Shown: positions 24,843-33,962 of the stretch, piece after piece
Layout of the letters: each line of letters begins with the position of its first letter
Numbering within the stretch: position 1 is the first letter of the stretch
NCBI GenBank assembly: GCA_937899055.1
Contig: CALBPX010000074.1
Coordinates: 1-64,000 of the forward strand
Direction: 5' to 3'
DNA from: an uncultured Bacteroidales bacterium
GTDB lineage: Bacteria > Bacteroidota > Bacteroidia > Bacteroidales > UBA932
DNA: 64,000 bases
Position numbers and translations under genes: made by a program
Notes under the pieces: model-generated
Told to the model about the DNA's origin: nothing
What the model saw: the letters and a program-made list of their open reading frames with translations, nothing else
The model's database searches: none

Positions 24843-25583
24843 CTATATGAGGAGTTTGGTTAATATGAGGTCAAAAATGAGAATCAGAGTACTGCTTACT
24901 ACTATTGCCTGAGTGGAACTCCGCCCCACGCCCAAAGCACCGCCTTTTGCATTATAGCCGTAGTAAGAGGCAATGGAAGTAATGATGAAGCAGAATACGG
25001 CCATCTTTATCATGGAGTAAAAGATATACCACTCGTTAAAGGCAAACTGAAGACCGTCTGTATATTGGGCAAGTGTAATTATTCCGGTAAGTGCCACAAC
25101 AATGCCTCCGCCCAAAAGTCCGAGTATAAAACTCAGGAGCATCAGCCCCGGGGAGAACAGGGTAGCGGAACAGATCTTAGGCAAAATCAGATAGTTGGCA
25201 GAATTTACGCCCATTACCTCAATGGCATCTATCTGTTCGGTAATTCTCATACTCCCGATTTCAGATGCTATGTTGGAACCCATCTTTCCGGCAAGGATGA
25301 GGGCTATCATAGTTGAACAGAATTCCAGAACAAGGCTTTCTCTGGCCATTACTCCAACATAATATTTTGGAATGAACGGATTTTCCAGATTGTTGGCCGT
25401 CTGAAGGACTATGACCCCTCCAACCGCCAGCGAAATTACTATGAGAAGAGGAATGGAACCTATGATAAGTTTCTGAGATTCAATCCAAAACTGCTTCCAG
25501 AAGACGCTCTTTTTTTCTGGCTTCTTAAAAACCATGAGCATCAACTGCCAATATTCTCCGGTTATTTGAAACAGCTTTTTCAT
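24843..25583 (-). CDS. mlaE: MlaE-like phospholipid ABC transporter permease
   Basis: 246 aa from the ATG at 25583; upstream in-frame codons to 25631 do not match. MlaE family permease: five or six helices, with the conserved ARELGPVL-type region present as ARESLVLEFCSTMIALILAGKMGSNIASEIGSMR, followed by EQIDAIEVMGV. It forms the inner-membrane part of the lipid transporter with MlaF. Confidence 0.9.
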   Translation of the reverse strand: MKKLFQITGEYWQLMLMVFKKPEKKSVFWKQFWIESQKLIIGSIPLLIVISLAVGGVIVLQTANNLENPFIPKYYVGVMARESLVLEFCSTMIALILAGKMGSNIASEIGSMRITEQIDAIEVMGVNSANYLILPKICSATLFSPGLMLLSFILGLLGGGIVVALTGIITLAQYTDGLQFAFNEWYIFYSMIKMAVFCFIITSIASYYGYNAKGGALGVGRSSTQAIVVSSTLILIFDLILTKLLI

Positions 25584-25638
25584 AGGCGCTCTGACACAGA
25601 CTTCAGAGTGCAATTTACATAAAATCGGCAAAAAAGAT

Positions 25639-25646
25639 TAACTTTG
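25639..25646 (+). promoter_or_regulatory. -7 promoter element before waaA
   Basis: TAACTTTG matches TAnnTTTG, 45 bases before the waaA ATG. A TTTA 22 bases upstream could serve as a weak -33 box. The plus-strand position fits divergence from mlaE. Confidence 0.45.
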
Positions 25647-25690
25647 AGGCAATGTTCTGACAACCAACAGAATTTTAAGCGCAAATTCAG

Positions 25691-26965
25691 ATGAATTTTT
25701 TATACAACTTTTTTATTTGGATTATCCAGCCTGGTATTTGGTTTGCCTCGCTTTTCAGCCGTAAGACAAAGCTTTATTACGAGGGGCACAAGCATTTGAC
25801 AAAGAAGATAGAAGAAACTTTTGCCAATGAAAACTCGGATGTAATCTGGTTTCACTGTTCGTCCGTAGGAGAGTTTGAACAGGCCCGCCCGCTGATAGAA
25901 TGGTACAAGGGCAACCGCCCCGATTTCAAAATCCTTCTGACATTCTTTTCGCCTAGCGGATATGAACTCAGAAAAAACTACAACCTTGCCGACTGGGTGT
26001 TCTATCTCCCGAACGATACCCGCTCAAATGCTCGCAGAGTGGTTGCTGCTGTAAAGCCCAAGAAGCTGATATTCACCAAATACGACCTTTGGAACAATTA
26101 TATTGTTCAAGCTCGCAAATCCGGTTGCAAACTCTATCTCGTGTCCGCTATTTTCCGCCGTGAGCAGCCTTACTTCAAGTGGTGGGGCGGTTTCTTCAGA
26201 AAAATGCTGAAACAGTTCTCGGCGATTTTTGTTCAGGATGCCCTGTCGCTGAAGAACCTTGAGAGCATAGGGATAACACAGAATGTCACCGTGGCCGGAG
26301 ATACCCGTTTTGACAGAGTTGAGAAAGTTGCATCGCTGAGTAAGGATTTTCCTGTGATTGAGGCTTTTGCCAAAGGCTCCTTTACAATTGTGGCAGGCAG
26401 CAGCTGGCTTCCGGACGATGAGATTATTGCGGATGTTATGAAGAATTTCTCCAAGGTCAATCTGATAGTAGCTCCTCATGAAATTCACAAGGGGCGGCTG
26501 GAGCAGGTTCAGGACGTTTACCGGCAATACGGAACCATCAGATATTCGGAAATAGAAGAGGATGCGCTTCTGGAAACCGTAGGCGAAACGGCCCCTTCGT
26601 TTGCTCATGGAAAGAGAGTCTTGATAATAGACTGCATAGGCATATTGTCGGGGCTGTACAGATATGCAGACTTTGCCTATATCGGAGGAGGTTTCGGGGC
26701 CGGCATACACAATACCTTGGAGGCTGCGGTCTATGGCGTTCCGCTGGCCTTTGGCCCCAAGTACAAAAAATTCCAGGAAGCCATAGATCTCATAGACTGC
26801 GGTGGGGCCTCCAGCGTAAGCAACGCCTCCGAACTTTATCAGATTCTGGATAACTGTATAAAAGACAATGAACTGCATAGCCTGAAAGGCCGTAGTTGCC
26901 GCTCTTATGTGGAGAATCATCTTGGGGCAACGCACAAGATTGTTTCCGTTATAGAAGGCCTTTAA
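25691..26965 (+). CDS. waaA: 3-deoxy-D-manno-octulosonic acid (Kdo) transferase
   Basis: 424 aa. WaaA attaches Kdo to lipid A precursor at the inner membrane. Seen: an N-terminal membrane anchor, the acceptor-side motif WFHCSSVGEFEQARPLI at about 48-64 (the conserved Glu is the likely base), the GT30 fold, VAGDTRFDRV and the donor-site GGGFGAGIHNTLEAAVYGVP. This indicates LPS with a Kdo core. The namZ gene starts 20 bases downstream, probably in the same transcript. Confidence 0.94.
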   Translation: MNFLYNFFIWIIQPGIWFASLFSRKTKLYYEGHKHLTKKIEETFANENSDVIWFHCSSVGEFEQARPLIEWYKGNRPDFKILLTFFSPSGYELRKNYNLADWVFYLPNDTRSNARRVVAAVKPKKLIFTKYDLWNNYIVQARKSGCKLYLVSAIFRREQPYFKWWGGFFRKMLKQFSAIFVQDALSLKNLESIGITQNVTVAGDTRFDRVEKVASLSKDFPVIEAFAKGSFTIVAGSSWLPDDEIIADVMKNFSKVNLIVAPHEIHKGRLEQVQDVYRQYGTIRYSEIEEDALLETVGETAPSFAHGKRVLIIDCIGILSGLYRYADFAYIGGGFGAGIHNTLEAAVYGVPLAFGPKYKKFQEAIDLIDCGGASSVSNASELYQILDNCIKDNELHSLKGRSCRSYVENHLGATHKIVSVIEGL

Positions 26966-26984
26966 TCTCAAAAAACAAATTGTA

Positions 26985-28421
26985 ATGAACCGTCATTTTT
27001 CCTTCAGAAACATTTTTTCTCCGGCAACAGTTCTGGCCGCAGTCCTTTTTTCTTCGTGCGGAGCAAGCGATACCGCCAGATCTGGCTTGAGGGGGGCCGA
27101 AAGAGACCCTGTCAGAGCAGATTATATCTGGACTTACGACGGCAATATTCAGCCCGGGGCGGCATCGTTGGAAGAATACCTTCCGCTTCTGGAAGGAAAA
27201 CGGGTATGCCTGCTTTCGAACCAGACCGGCCTTATACTCAAAGACGGAAAGAAGCTGCCCTTGGAGCTGCTTGTCAGCGACGGAATGGATGCTATGGAAA
27301 AGATGCCGGCGGAGCTTTATACCCACGTGCTTGACACCCTTTTGACGCTGGGTGTGGATGTGGAATGTCTGATGAGTCCGGAGCACGGATTCAGGGGTAC
27401 TGCCGATGCCGGCGAGCATGTATCTTCCGGTGTGGATATCCGTACAGGAATACCCATCCGTTCGCTCTACGGCACAAAAATGACAGATCAGGAACTTATG
27501 GAAGGCTTTGACATAATGCTCTTTGACCTTCAGGATGTGGGAGTGAGGTTCTACACCTATTATGTCACTATGATAAAGATGATGGAAAAGTGTGCGAGGT
27601 TCAATATTCCGTTCATTGTTCTGGACAGGCCAAACCCCATAGGTTTTCTCTGCGATGGCCCCATGCTCGACCGCAGCCTCAAGAGCGGAGTAGGAGGACT
27701 TCCGATACCGGTGGCCCATGGTATGACTATGGGAGAACTGGCCTATATGGCAAACGAGAAGGGCTGGCTGAGCTTTCCGTCCAAAGATACATGGGAAGCC
27801 GACAAGTCCGTAAAATGCAGCCTGACGGTCATAAAGTGCCGCAACTATAACCATAAATCGCACTACCGCCTTCCTGTAAAGCCATCGCCCAACCTTCCCA
27901 ATATGAGGAGCGTATATCTTTATCCTTCAACCTGTTACTTTGAAGGAACCCGCATAAGTCTGGGCAGGGGAACGGCAATTCCATTCCAGATTTACGGAGC
28001 TCCGGACATGAGCACTACCGCTATTGAAGGGCGGAACCCATACGGAACTCCCTCCAGAGTGGCAGCTTCTTACAGCTTTACTCCGCGGAGTGTGGCCGGA
28101 GCCAAGAATCCGCCGCTGCTGGACAGAGAATGTAAGGGAGTAAGCCTTACAGACATTCCAATAAACAGAATCGCCGAGGATAAGGTAAACCTGACCTATG
28201 TCATAGATGCATACATAGGTTGCGGCAGTACCGGCGACGAATTCTTCAACCGGATGTTTGAACTTGAAACAGGGCAGAACTGGTGCCGCAACTTCATAAA
28301 GGAAAAAGCCACAGACCAAAACTGCAATGCCGGTAAACTTGCCGGGCAAATGCAGGATGTATGGCAGAAGGAAGTGCGCACATTCAAAAAAGAACGTGCC
28401 CCATATCTCCTCTACAAATAA
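26985..28421 (+). CDS. namZ: exo-beta-N-acetylmuramidase NamZ-type lipoprotein (DUF1343)
   Basis: 478 aa. A lipoprotein signal with lipobox FSSC (Cys25). DUF1343 is clear: GKRVCLLSNQTGL, SPEHGFRGTADAGEHV, IPIRSLYGT, LFDLQDVGVRFYTY, VLDRPNPIG, PIPVAHGMTMGELA and YLYPSTCYFEGTRISLGRGT. Characterised members release terminal N-acetylmuramic acid from peptidoglycan fragments, as part of cell-wall recycling or salvage. Envelope location from the lipobox. Follows waaA closely. Confidence 0.9.
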   Translation: MNRHFSFRNIFSPATVLAAVLFSSCGASDTARSGLRGAERDPVRADYIWTYDGNIQPGAASLEEYLPLLEGKRVCLLSNQTGLILKDGKKLPLELLVSDGMDAMEKMPAELYTHVLDTLLTLGVDVECLMSPEHGFRGTADAGEHVSSGVDIRTGIPIRSLYGTKMTDQELMEGFDIMLFDLQDVGVRFYTYYVTMIKMMEKCARFNIPFIVLDRPNPIGFLCDGPMLDRSLKSGVGGLPIPVAHGMTMGELAYMANEKGWLSFPSKDTWEADKSVKCSLTVIKCRNYNHKSHYRLPVKPSPNLPNMRSVYLYPSTCYFEGTRISLGRGTAIPFQIYGAPDMSTTAIEGRNPYGTPSRVAASYSFTPRSVAGAKNPPLLDRECKGVSLTDIPINRIAEDKVNLTYVIDAYIGCGSTGDEFFNRMFELETGQNWCRNFIKEKATDQNCNAGKLAGQMQDVWQKEVRTFKKERAPYLLYK

Positions 28422-28460
28422 CGGCTCTCATCTGACAGTTAAACTTACTCCAGGGAATTT

Positions 28461-28919
28461 ATGAAAAGGATTATAATTCTGCTGTTTGCGTTGTCTTGCG
28501 GGCTTGTAGATGCCTTTGCCCAGCAATATGTAGAGGGAGTGACCATTGAATCCCATAAGTTTTCTGTAAGGCCATGTGGCTTAAGATCGGTGAGGTTTTA
28601 CCTGTATGCTCAGGTAAACAATGAAAACGATTCTCTGCTCATCAAATGCCAGAATATTTCTCTGCGCAAAAACGGCGAGCCTTTTGCCAGCGGCACATGC
28701 CCTAAGATAACCCTTCTGGCAGGGCGGCATGAATATAATATCAAGGCTACTGTGTATTTGTCGGAGGGCGTTTCTATCTGGAACGCCATGATGGCAGCTC
28801 TGTTCTTTGATGCTAAAGACTACAGCGTAGATTTTTCGGCAGATGTGTTTACTGCCGACGGTGAAACCCGGAATATTGTCCGGAAGGAAATTCCTTTGAC
28901 AAAGTATCTCAGCAATTAA
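28461..28919 (+). CDS. secreted hypothetical protein
   Basis: 152 aa with a signal peptide (cleavage near AFAQ-Q, residue 21). The mature part is a predicted all-beta domain with two well-separated Cys residues (CGLRSVRF; CQNIS; CPKI). I recognise no family. It follows namZ by 40 bases on the same strand and is probably cotranscribed, so a periplasmic or surface accessory role is possible. Confidence 0.7.
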   Translation: MKRIIILLFALSCGLVDAFAQQYVEGVTIESHKFSVRPCGLRSVRFYLYAQVNNENDSLLIKCQNISLRKNGEPFASGTCPKITLLAGRHEYNIKATVYLSEGVSIWNAMMAALFFDAKDYSVDFSADVFTADGETRNIVRKEIPLTKYLSN

Positions 28920-28959
28920 CTTCCAGAAGCAAAATCCGGAGAATCGGCTCAAGAAGCAG

Positions 28960-29580
28960 CTACTCTGAAAACAGTCCGCCGAGTTCTGCCTGAATGGCGT
29001 CTATTATGGAACTGAGGTCCTTGGGATTATTCTGGAAATCAAGCTTATCTACATCTATGACGAGCAACTTTCCGTCTTTGTAGGTTTCGGCCCACTCTTC
29101 GTAAAGATCGTTCAGGCCCTTAAGGTAATCCAGACGGATGCCTTCCTCGTACTTTCTTCCCCTTTTCTGGATATTGGAAACCAGATGCTCTATGGAGGAA
29201 CGCAGGTATATCATAAGATCCGGCGGCTGCACCAGAGAAATCATCAGCGAGAACAGATCCTTGTAGTTCTGATAGTCTCTTTCGGGCATGAGCCCCATCT
29301 TGTAGAGGTTGGGGGCAAATACGCAGGAGTCTTCATAGATGGTCCTGTCCTGTATTACATTGTCAGACGAGTTGCGGATGTTGACCACTTCCTGGAATCT
29401 CTTGTTCAGAAAATAAATCTGAAGGTTGAAGGACCAACGAGGCATATCGTTGTAAAAGTCCTCCAGATAAGGATTGTTGTCAACCGGTTCATACTTTGGG
29501 GTCCAACCCAGATTCTTTGCCAGCAGCCCAGTAAGAGTTGTTTTTCCGCTGCCTATGTTTCCTGCTATTCCGATATGCAT
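28960..29580 (-). CDS. deoxynucleoside kinase (dNK family)
   Basis: 206 aa from the ATG at 29580 (MHIGIAGNIGSGKTTL). P-loop GNIGSGKT at 7-14; the catalytic ERS/DRT-type motif appears as QDRTIYEDS, and the LID arginines in QKRGRKYEEGIRLDYL. These enzymes phosphorylate deoxynucleosides to monophosphates in salvage. The exact specificity (dA/dG versus dC) cannot be read. Transcribed divergently from pcm. Confidence 0.9.
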   Translation of the reverse strand: MHIGIAGNIGSGKTTLTGLLAKNLGWTPKYEPVDNNPYLEDFYNDMPRWSFNLQIYFLNKRFQEVVNIRNSSDNVIQDRTIYEDSCVFAPNLYKMGLMPERDYQNYKDLFSLMISLVQPPDLMIYLRSSIEHLVSNIQKRGRKYEEGIRLDYLKGLNDLYEEWAETYKDGKLLVIDVDKLDFQNNPKDLSSIIDAIQAELGGLFSE

Positions 29581-29713
29581 AACTGTAGAATGAAGTTTAA
29601 GCAAATTTAACAATAATATCCAAGAATCTGATTTGATTTGCCTGAAATTTTAACCGGCGGGAGTTTTACGCCTGGTCTGACATCAACATATTTGTAGTAA
29701 ATTTGCCCAAACG
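29581..29713. promoter_or_regulatory. divergent promoter region dNK / pcm
   Basis: The minus strand carries TAAATTTG (29602-29609 on +); the plus strand carries TAAATTTG (29698-29705). The plus-strand element is only eight bases before the pcm ATG. If used, the transcript would be nearly leaderless. -33 boxes are not convincing. Confidence 0.4.
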
Positions 29714-30439
29714 ATGAAAGAGAACAAAGACACATTGCTGCAGAAGGGAAGAAGAAGGCTTCTTGTTGAACAACTGGAGGCTATGGGCCTGTTTTCGGAC
29801 AAGGTGCTGAAGGCTCTGGGGGCAGTTCCACGGCATCTGTTCGTACAGGAGGGCCTTGAGGATATGGCCTACAAAGACATTCCTGTTGCCATAGATGCCG
29901 GCCAGACCATTTCTCAGCCTTCTACGGTAGCCCTTCAGACCGAGCTTCTGGATGTCAAGCCGGGCAATAAGGTTCTGGAAATAGGAACCGGCTGCGGCTA
30001 CCAGACTGCCGTGCTTTTTTACCTTGGAGCAGAGGTGTACACCATTGAACGTCAGGAAGAACTCTTCCATAAAGCGGCAGAGAATCTTTCAAGGGCCGGA
30101 TACTTTTTTGCGGAATATGACGCAGGTGCTTCAAGGATAGATTCCGGCAAACTCCATCTTTTCCTCGGCGATGGTTTTGCTGGCCTTGAGGACGAGGCTC
30201 CTTTTGACGCTATAGTGGTAACCTGCGGAGCCCCCAGCGTGCCAGTTGAACTCCTCCATCAGCTATCCGGAAACGGAAAGCTGGTAATTCCGGTTGACAT
30301 TGAAGACCAGGAAGATCAGACAAAGAAAAAACAGATACTCAAATTGATTGTAAAAACGCCTGACGGAAGGTTCAAAGCCAGAAATATATCCAAGATGAGC
30401 TTTGTTCCCATGCTGGAAGGCGTAGAACGGAAAAAATAA
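29714..30439 (+). CDS. pcm: protein-L-isoaspartate O-methyltransferase
   Basis: 241 aa. It methylates isoaspartyl residues to start repair of aged proteins. Seen: VPRHLFVQE, DIPVAIDAGQTISQPSTVA (substrate-binding DxxxxxGxTISxP) and the SAM site VLEIGTGCGYQTAVLF at about 92-107, then FDAIVVTCGAP. Slightly longer than E. coli Pcm (208 aa), with a charged insert near the end. The MBL gene follows after 4 bases. Confidence 0.94.
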   Translation: MKENKDTLLQKGRRRLLVEQLEAMGLFSDKVLKALGAVPRHLFVQEGLEDMAYKDIPVAIDAGQTISQPSTVALQTELLDVKPGNKVLEIGTGCGYQTAVLFYLGAEVYTIERQEELFHKAAENLSRAGYFFAEYDAGASRIDSGKLHLFLGDGFAGLEDEAPFDAIVVTCGAPSVPVELLHQLSGNGKLVIPVDIEDQEDQTKKKQILKLIVKTPDGRFKARNISKMSFVPMLEGVERKK

Positions 30440-30443
30440 GACC

Positions 30444-31115
30444 ATGATAAAGGTAAAGCAATTTTATCTGAACGAACTAAGAGAATGTTGTTACATACTC
30501 AGCGATGAAAGCGGGGAATGTGTGATTGTAGATCCCGGCATCAGCACCCTGAGCGAACAGAACAGGATAACAAAATACATCGCTGAGGAAAAACTGACTC
30601 CGGTAAAGCTTCTGTGCACTCACGGACACTTTGACCATGTCATGGGGAACCGCTTCATAACAGACACTTACAACATCCCAACCTACATTCATCCGGAGGA
30701 CAGGCCCCTGCTGAAGGTGGCTAAAAACACCTGCCGGCTCTTCCAGATAGACATAGAAGAACCGCTGGGCAACACCATAGACCTGAAAGACGGAGATAAG
30801 GTCTGCTTCGGAAAATCCAGCCTCAATGTAATTCACACGCCAGGCCATACATGGGGCTGCGTGATATTCTACAGCCCTGAAGACAAAATCTGCCTTACCG
30901 GCGACACCGTTTTTGCCGGAAACTGCGGAAGGACAGACCTTCCGGAAGGAGACAACAGGGCAATGATGGAATCGCTGACCGAAAAAGTTGCAAAGCTGCC
31001 TGCAGACACAGATATATTTCCGGGGCACGGCCCGTCTTCTAGCATGAAAGAAGAACTTCTTCACAATCCGTATCTGAAACGGGAAACCTGGATGAGATTC
31101 AACATAGGACTTTGA
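30444..31115 (+). CDS. MBL-fold metallo-hydrolase (glyoxalase II-like)
   Basis: 223 aa. Metallo-beta-lactamase ligands are complete: THGHFDHVMGN (HxHxDH, residues about 59-64), HTPGHTWG, TGDTVFAG and PGHGP. This small subclass usually hydrolyses thioesters (hydroxyacylglutathione-like). The true substrate is unknown. The stop codon overlaps the uvrA start (TGATG), implying coupling. Confidence 0.9.
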   Translation: MIKVKQFYLNELRECCYILSDESGECVIVDPGISTLSEQNRITKYIAEEKLTPVKLLCTHGHFDHVMGNRFITDTYNIPTYIHPEDRPLLKVAKNTCRLFQIDIEEPLGNTIDLKDGDKVCFGKSSLNVIHTPGHTWGCVIFYSPEDKICLTGDTVFAGNCGRTDLPEGDNRAMMESLTEKVAKLPADTDIFPGHGPSSSMKEELLHNPYLKRETWMRFNIGL

Positions 31116-33958
31116 TGGACAGCATACAGGTAACAGGGGCAAGAGAGCACAACCTCCGGGGAATAGATGTTGAGATTCCCAGGGGGCAGTTTGTAGTCAT
31201 TACCGGAACCAGTGGGAGCGGTAAGTCTTCCTTGGCCTTTGACACCATATATGCCGAGGGCCAAAGACGCTATATGGAAACCCTGTCGGCTTATGCAAGA
31301 CAGTTTATAGGTATTCTGGAACGGCCTAAGGTAGAAAGCATTACAGGCTTGAGCCCCATCATAGCCATAGAACAGAAGACTACCGGCAACAATCCCCGTT
31401 CAACCGTAGGAACAATAACGGAAATCTATGACTTCCTCAGGCTGCTGTACGCAAGAGCCTCAGATGCCTATTCTCCGGCAACGGGCAAGAAACTGGTCAA
31501 ATACACGTCTGAACAGATTACCGAACTGATTCTGGAGGATTACCAAAAACAGAAATGCTATCTGCTGGCTCCTCTGGTAATAGGCCGCAAGGGCCATTAC
31601 AAAGAACTGTTCGACAGCCTTCTGAAAAAAGGCTATTCCCAGATAAGGATAGACGGGCAACTTTGCCTTCTGGCCGATGTCAAGCCTCTGGACCGCTACA
31701 AGATACATTTCATAGAACTTGTGGTTGACAGAATTATCCCTTCAAGAGAAGACTACAAGAGAATATATGATTCTGTAAACACCGCCCTTGAAAGAGGAAA
31801 GGGAACGGTTGCCATAATCCGTCAGGGAAAGGAAGACGAACCTCTCAGATTCTTTTCCAAGCATCTCATGGACGCAGATACCGGCGAATCGCTTCCGGAA
31901 CCGGCCCCGTTCACCTTCTCATTCAACTCGCCCCAGGGAGCCTGTCCTAAATGCAAGGGCCTGGGGTTCATTACCCGTATAGATATGGAAAGAATCATTC
32001 CGGATATGGGCAAGAGCATAAACGGCGGCGGAATTGTTCCAATAGGAAAATACAAAGACTCCGACACCTTCAGAATTCTGGAGGCAATGGCAAAAAAGTA
32101 CGGCTTTTCTTTGAACGCCCCTATCAGGGATCTGCCTGAAGATGTGATGAATATGGTGCTCTACGGTACGCAGGAACTGTTCCGCGTAAATCTTGCAGAC
32201 GGAACCCTTCTGGCCTCGTTTCCGGGAGCCGTGGCAAAAATGAGTCATAACGAAGAAGACGAAGACTCTTCCTTAAAGAAAAAAGATTCCGTAAAAGAAA
32301 GGTTCATAGAAGAACTTCCCTGTCCTGAGTGTGGCGGAACAAGGCTCAGAAAAGAAGCCCTGTACTTCAAGATTGCCGGCAAAGACATAGCCCAGGTTGC
32401 CGCTATGGACATATCTGCCCTGAAAGAATGGATAGAAGGTCTGAGCGGGAAACTGGACAGCCGCCAGAACCAGATTGCAAGAGACATAATAAAGGAGCTC
32501 AAAGACCGCATAGGCTTCCTCAGCGCCGTGGGGCTCAACTACCTTTCGCTGGACAGGGGCACACAAACCCTCAGCGGAGGCGAAAGCCAGCGAATCAGGC
32601 TGGCTACCCAGATTGGCAGCCGCCTTGTGAACGTACTCTACATTCTGGACGAGCCCAGCATAGGCCTCCACCAGAGAGACAACATAAAGCTTATAAATTC
32701 TCTCAGGAAACTCCGCGATGAAGGCAACTCCGTGATGGTGGTTGAGCACGACTTGGAAACGATGCTCAGCGCCGACCGCATAATAGACTTGGGGCCGGGA
32801 GCGGGAACAAAGGGAGGGCGTCTGCTGTTCAACCTCACACCCAAGCAGATAGAAGAAATGTCCACAGCAAAGATCAGAAAACTCGGAAGTCTTACCGCCG
32901 AATATCTGAGAGGGCTCAGAAAGATAGAAGTTCCTTCCGAAAGGCGGAAAGGCAACGGCAAGTTCTTGGTCTTGAAAGGAGCTACGGGCAACAATCTCAA
33001 GAATGTGGATCTGAGGATTCCGCTGGGCTGCCTGGTGGGAGTCAGCGGAGTGAGCGGAAGCGGAAAATCATCGCTGATTAACCAGACTCTGAAGCCGGCT
33101 CTTACAAATCATTTTTACCGGTCGGCCGAGAGGGCGCTGCCTTACAGGACGCTTCAGGGGGTTGAGAACATAGACAAAGTGATAGTTGTGGATCAGGCTC
33201 CTATCGGCCGCACCCCGCGTTCCAATCCTGCAACCTATGTCAATGTTTTTTCAGACATAAGAAAACTGTTCGAAAAAACTCCTGATGCCCAAATCAGAGG
33301 GTTCAAGTCCGGAAGATTCTCCTTCAACATCAAGGGCGGAAGATGCGAACAGTGCAAGGGCGCCGGAGTTGAAACCATAGAAATGCATTACCTGCCGAGC
33401 GTCTATGTAACCTGCAAGGAGTGCGGCGGCAAACGCTACAATCAGGAAACGCTGGAGGTAAGGTACAAGGGCAAAAACATCTACGATGTCCTTGAAATGA
33501 CCATAAGCGAAGCCGCACAATTCTTTGCCTCAATCCCGTCCATTTACCCAAAACTCAAGGCCCTGGAAGATGTGGGGCTGGGCTATGTAAAACTCGGACA
33601 GCCTTCTACCACCCTCAGCGGCGGAGAAAGCCAGAGAGTCAAACTCGCAGCCGAACTTTCCAGGAAAGAAACCGGAAATTCCCTCTTCCTTCTGGACGAG
33701 CCCACCACCGGCCTGCATTTTGAAGACATCAAAGTACTGCTTACGGTTCTTCAGAAGATTGTAGATAAAGGAAACTCCATAGTAATCATAGAACATAATC
33801 TGGATATCATAAAAAGCGTTGATTACTTGATAGACATGGGCCCCGAGGGCGGAAAGGACGGAGGGCTGATCATTGCAGAAGGAACGCCTGAGGAAATTTC
33901 TGGCAACAAGCTCAGCGCTACCGGAAAATACCTGAAACAACATTTGAGAAAAATTTGA
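31115..33958 (+). CDS. uvrA: excinuclease ABC subunit A
   Basis: 947 aa from the ATG at 31115, overlapping the previous stop by one base; a TTG one codon earlier is less likely. UvrA finds bulky DNA damage and loads UvrB. Both ABC cassettes are full: Walker A GTSGSGKSSLAF and GVSGSGKSSLIN, signatures LSGGESQRIRLA and LSGGESQRVKLA, Walker B ILDEPSIGLH and LLDEPTTGLHF. Zinc modules CPKCKG, CPECGG and CEQCKG...CKECGG are present. Usual length, apparently functional. Confidence 0.97.
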   Translation: MDSIQVTGAREHNLRGIDVEIPRGQFVVITGTSGSGKSSLAFDTIYAEGQRRYMETLSAYARQFIGILERPKVESITGLSPIIAIEQKTTGNNPRSTVGTITEIYDFLRLLYARASDAYSPATGKKLVKYTSEQITELILEDYQKQKCYLLAPLVIGRKGHYKELFDSLLKKGYSQIRIDGQLCLLADVKPLDRYKIHFIELVVDRIIPSREDYKRIYDSVNTALERGKGTVAIIRQGKEDEPLRFFSKHLMDADTGESLPEPAPFTFSFNSPQGACPKCKGLGFITRIDMERIIPDMGKSINGGGIVPIGKYKDSDTFRILEAMAKKYGFSLNAPIRDLPEDVMNMVLYGTQELFRVNLADGTLLASFPGAVAKMSHNEEDEDSSLKKKDSVKERFIEELPCPECGGTRLRKEALYFKIAGKDIAQVAAMDISALKEWIEGLSGKLDSRQNQIARDIIKELKDRIGFLSAVGLNYLSLDRGTQTLSGGESQRIRLATQIGSRLVNVLYILDEPSIGLHQRDNIKLINSLRKLRDEGNSVMVVEHDLETMLSADRIIDLGPGAGTKGGRLLFNLTPKQIEEMSTAKIRKLGSLTAEYLRGLRKIEVPSERRKGNGKFLVLKGATGNNLKNVDLRIPLGCLVGVSGVSGSGKSSLINQTLKPALTNHFYRSAERALPYRTLQGVENIDKVIVVDQAPIGRTPRSNPATYVNVFSDIRKLFEKTPDAQIRGFKSGRFSFNIKGGRCEQCKGAGVETIEMHYLPSVYVTCKECGGKRYNQETLEVRYKGKNIYDVLEMTISEAAQFFASIPSIYPKLKALEDVGLGYVKLGQPSTTLSGGESQRVKLAAELSRKETGNSLFLLDEPTTGLHFEDIKVLLTVLQKIVDKGNSIVIIEHNLDIIKSVDYLIDMGPEGGKDGGLIIAEGTPEEISGNKLSATGKYLKQHLRKI

Positions 33959-33962
33959 CGAT

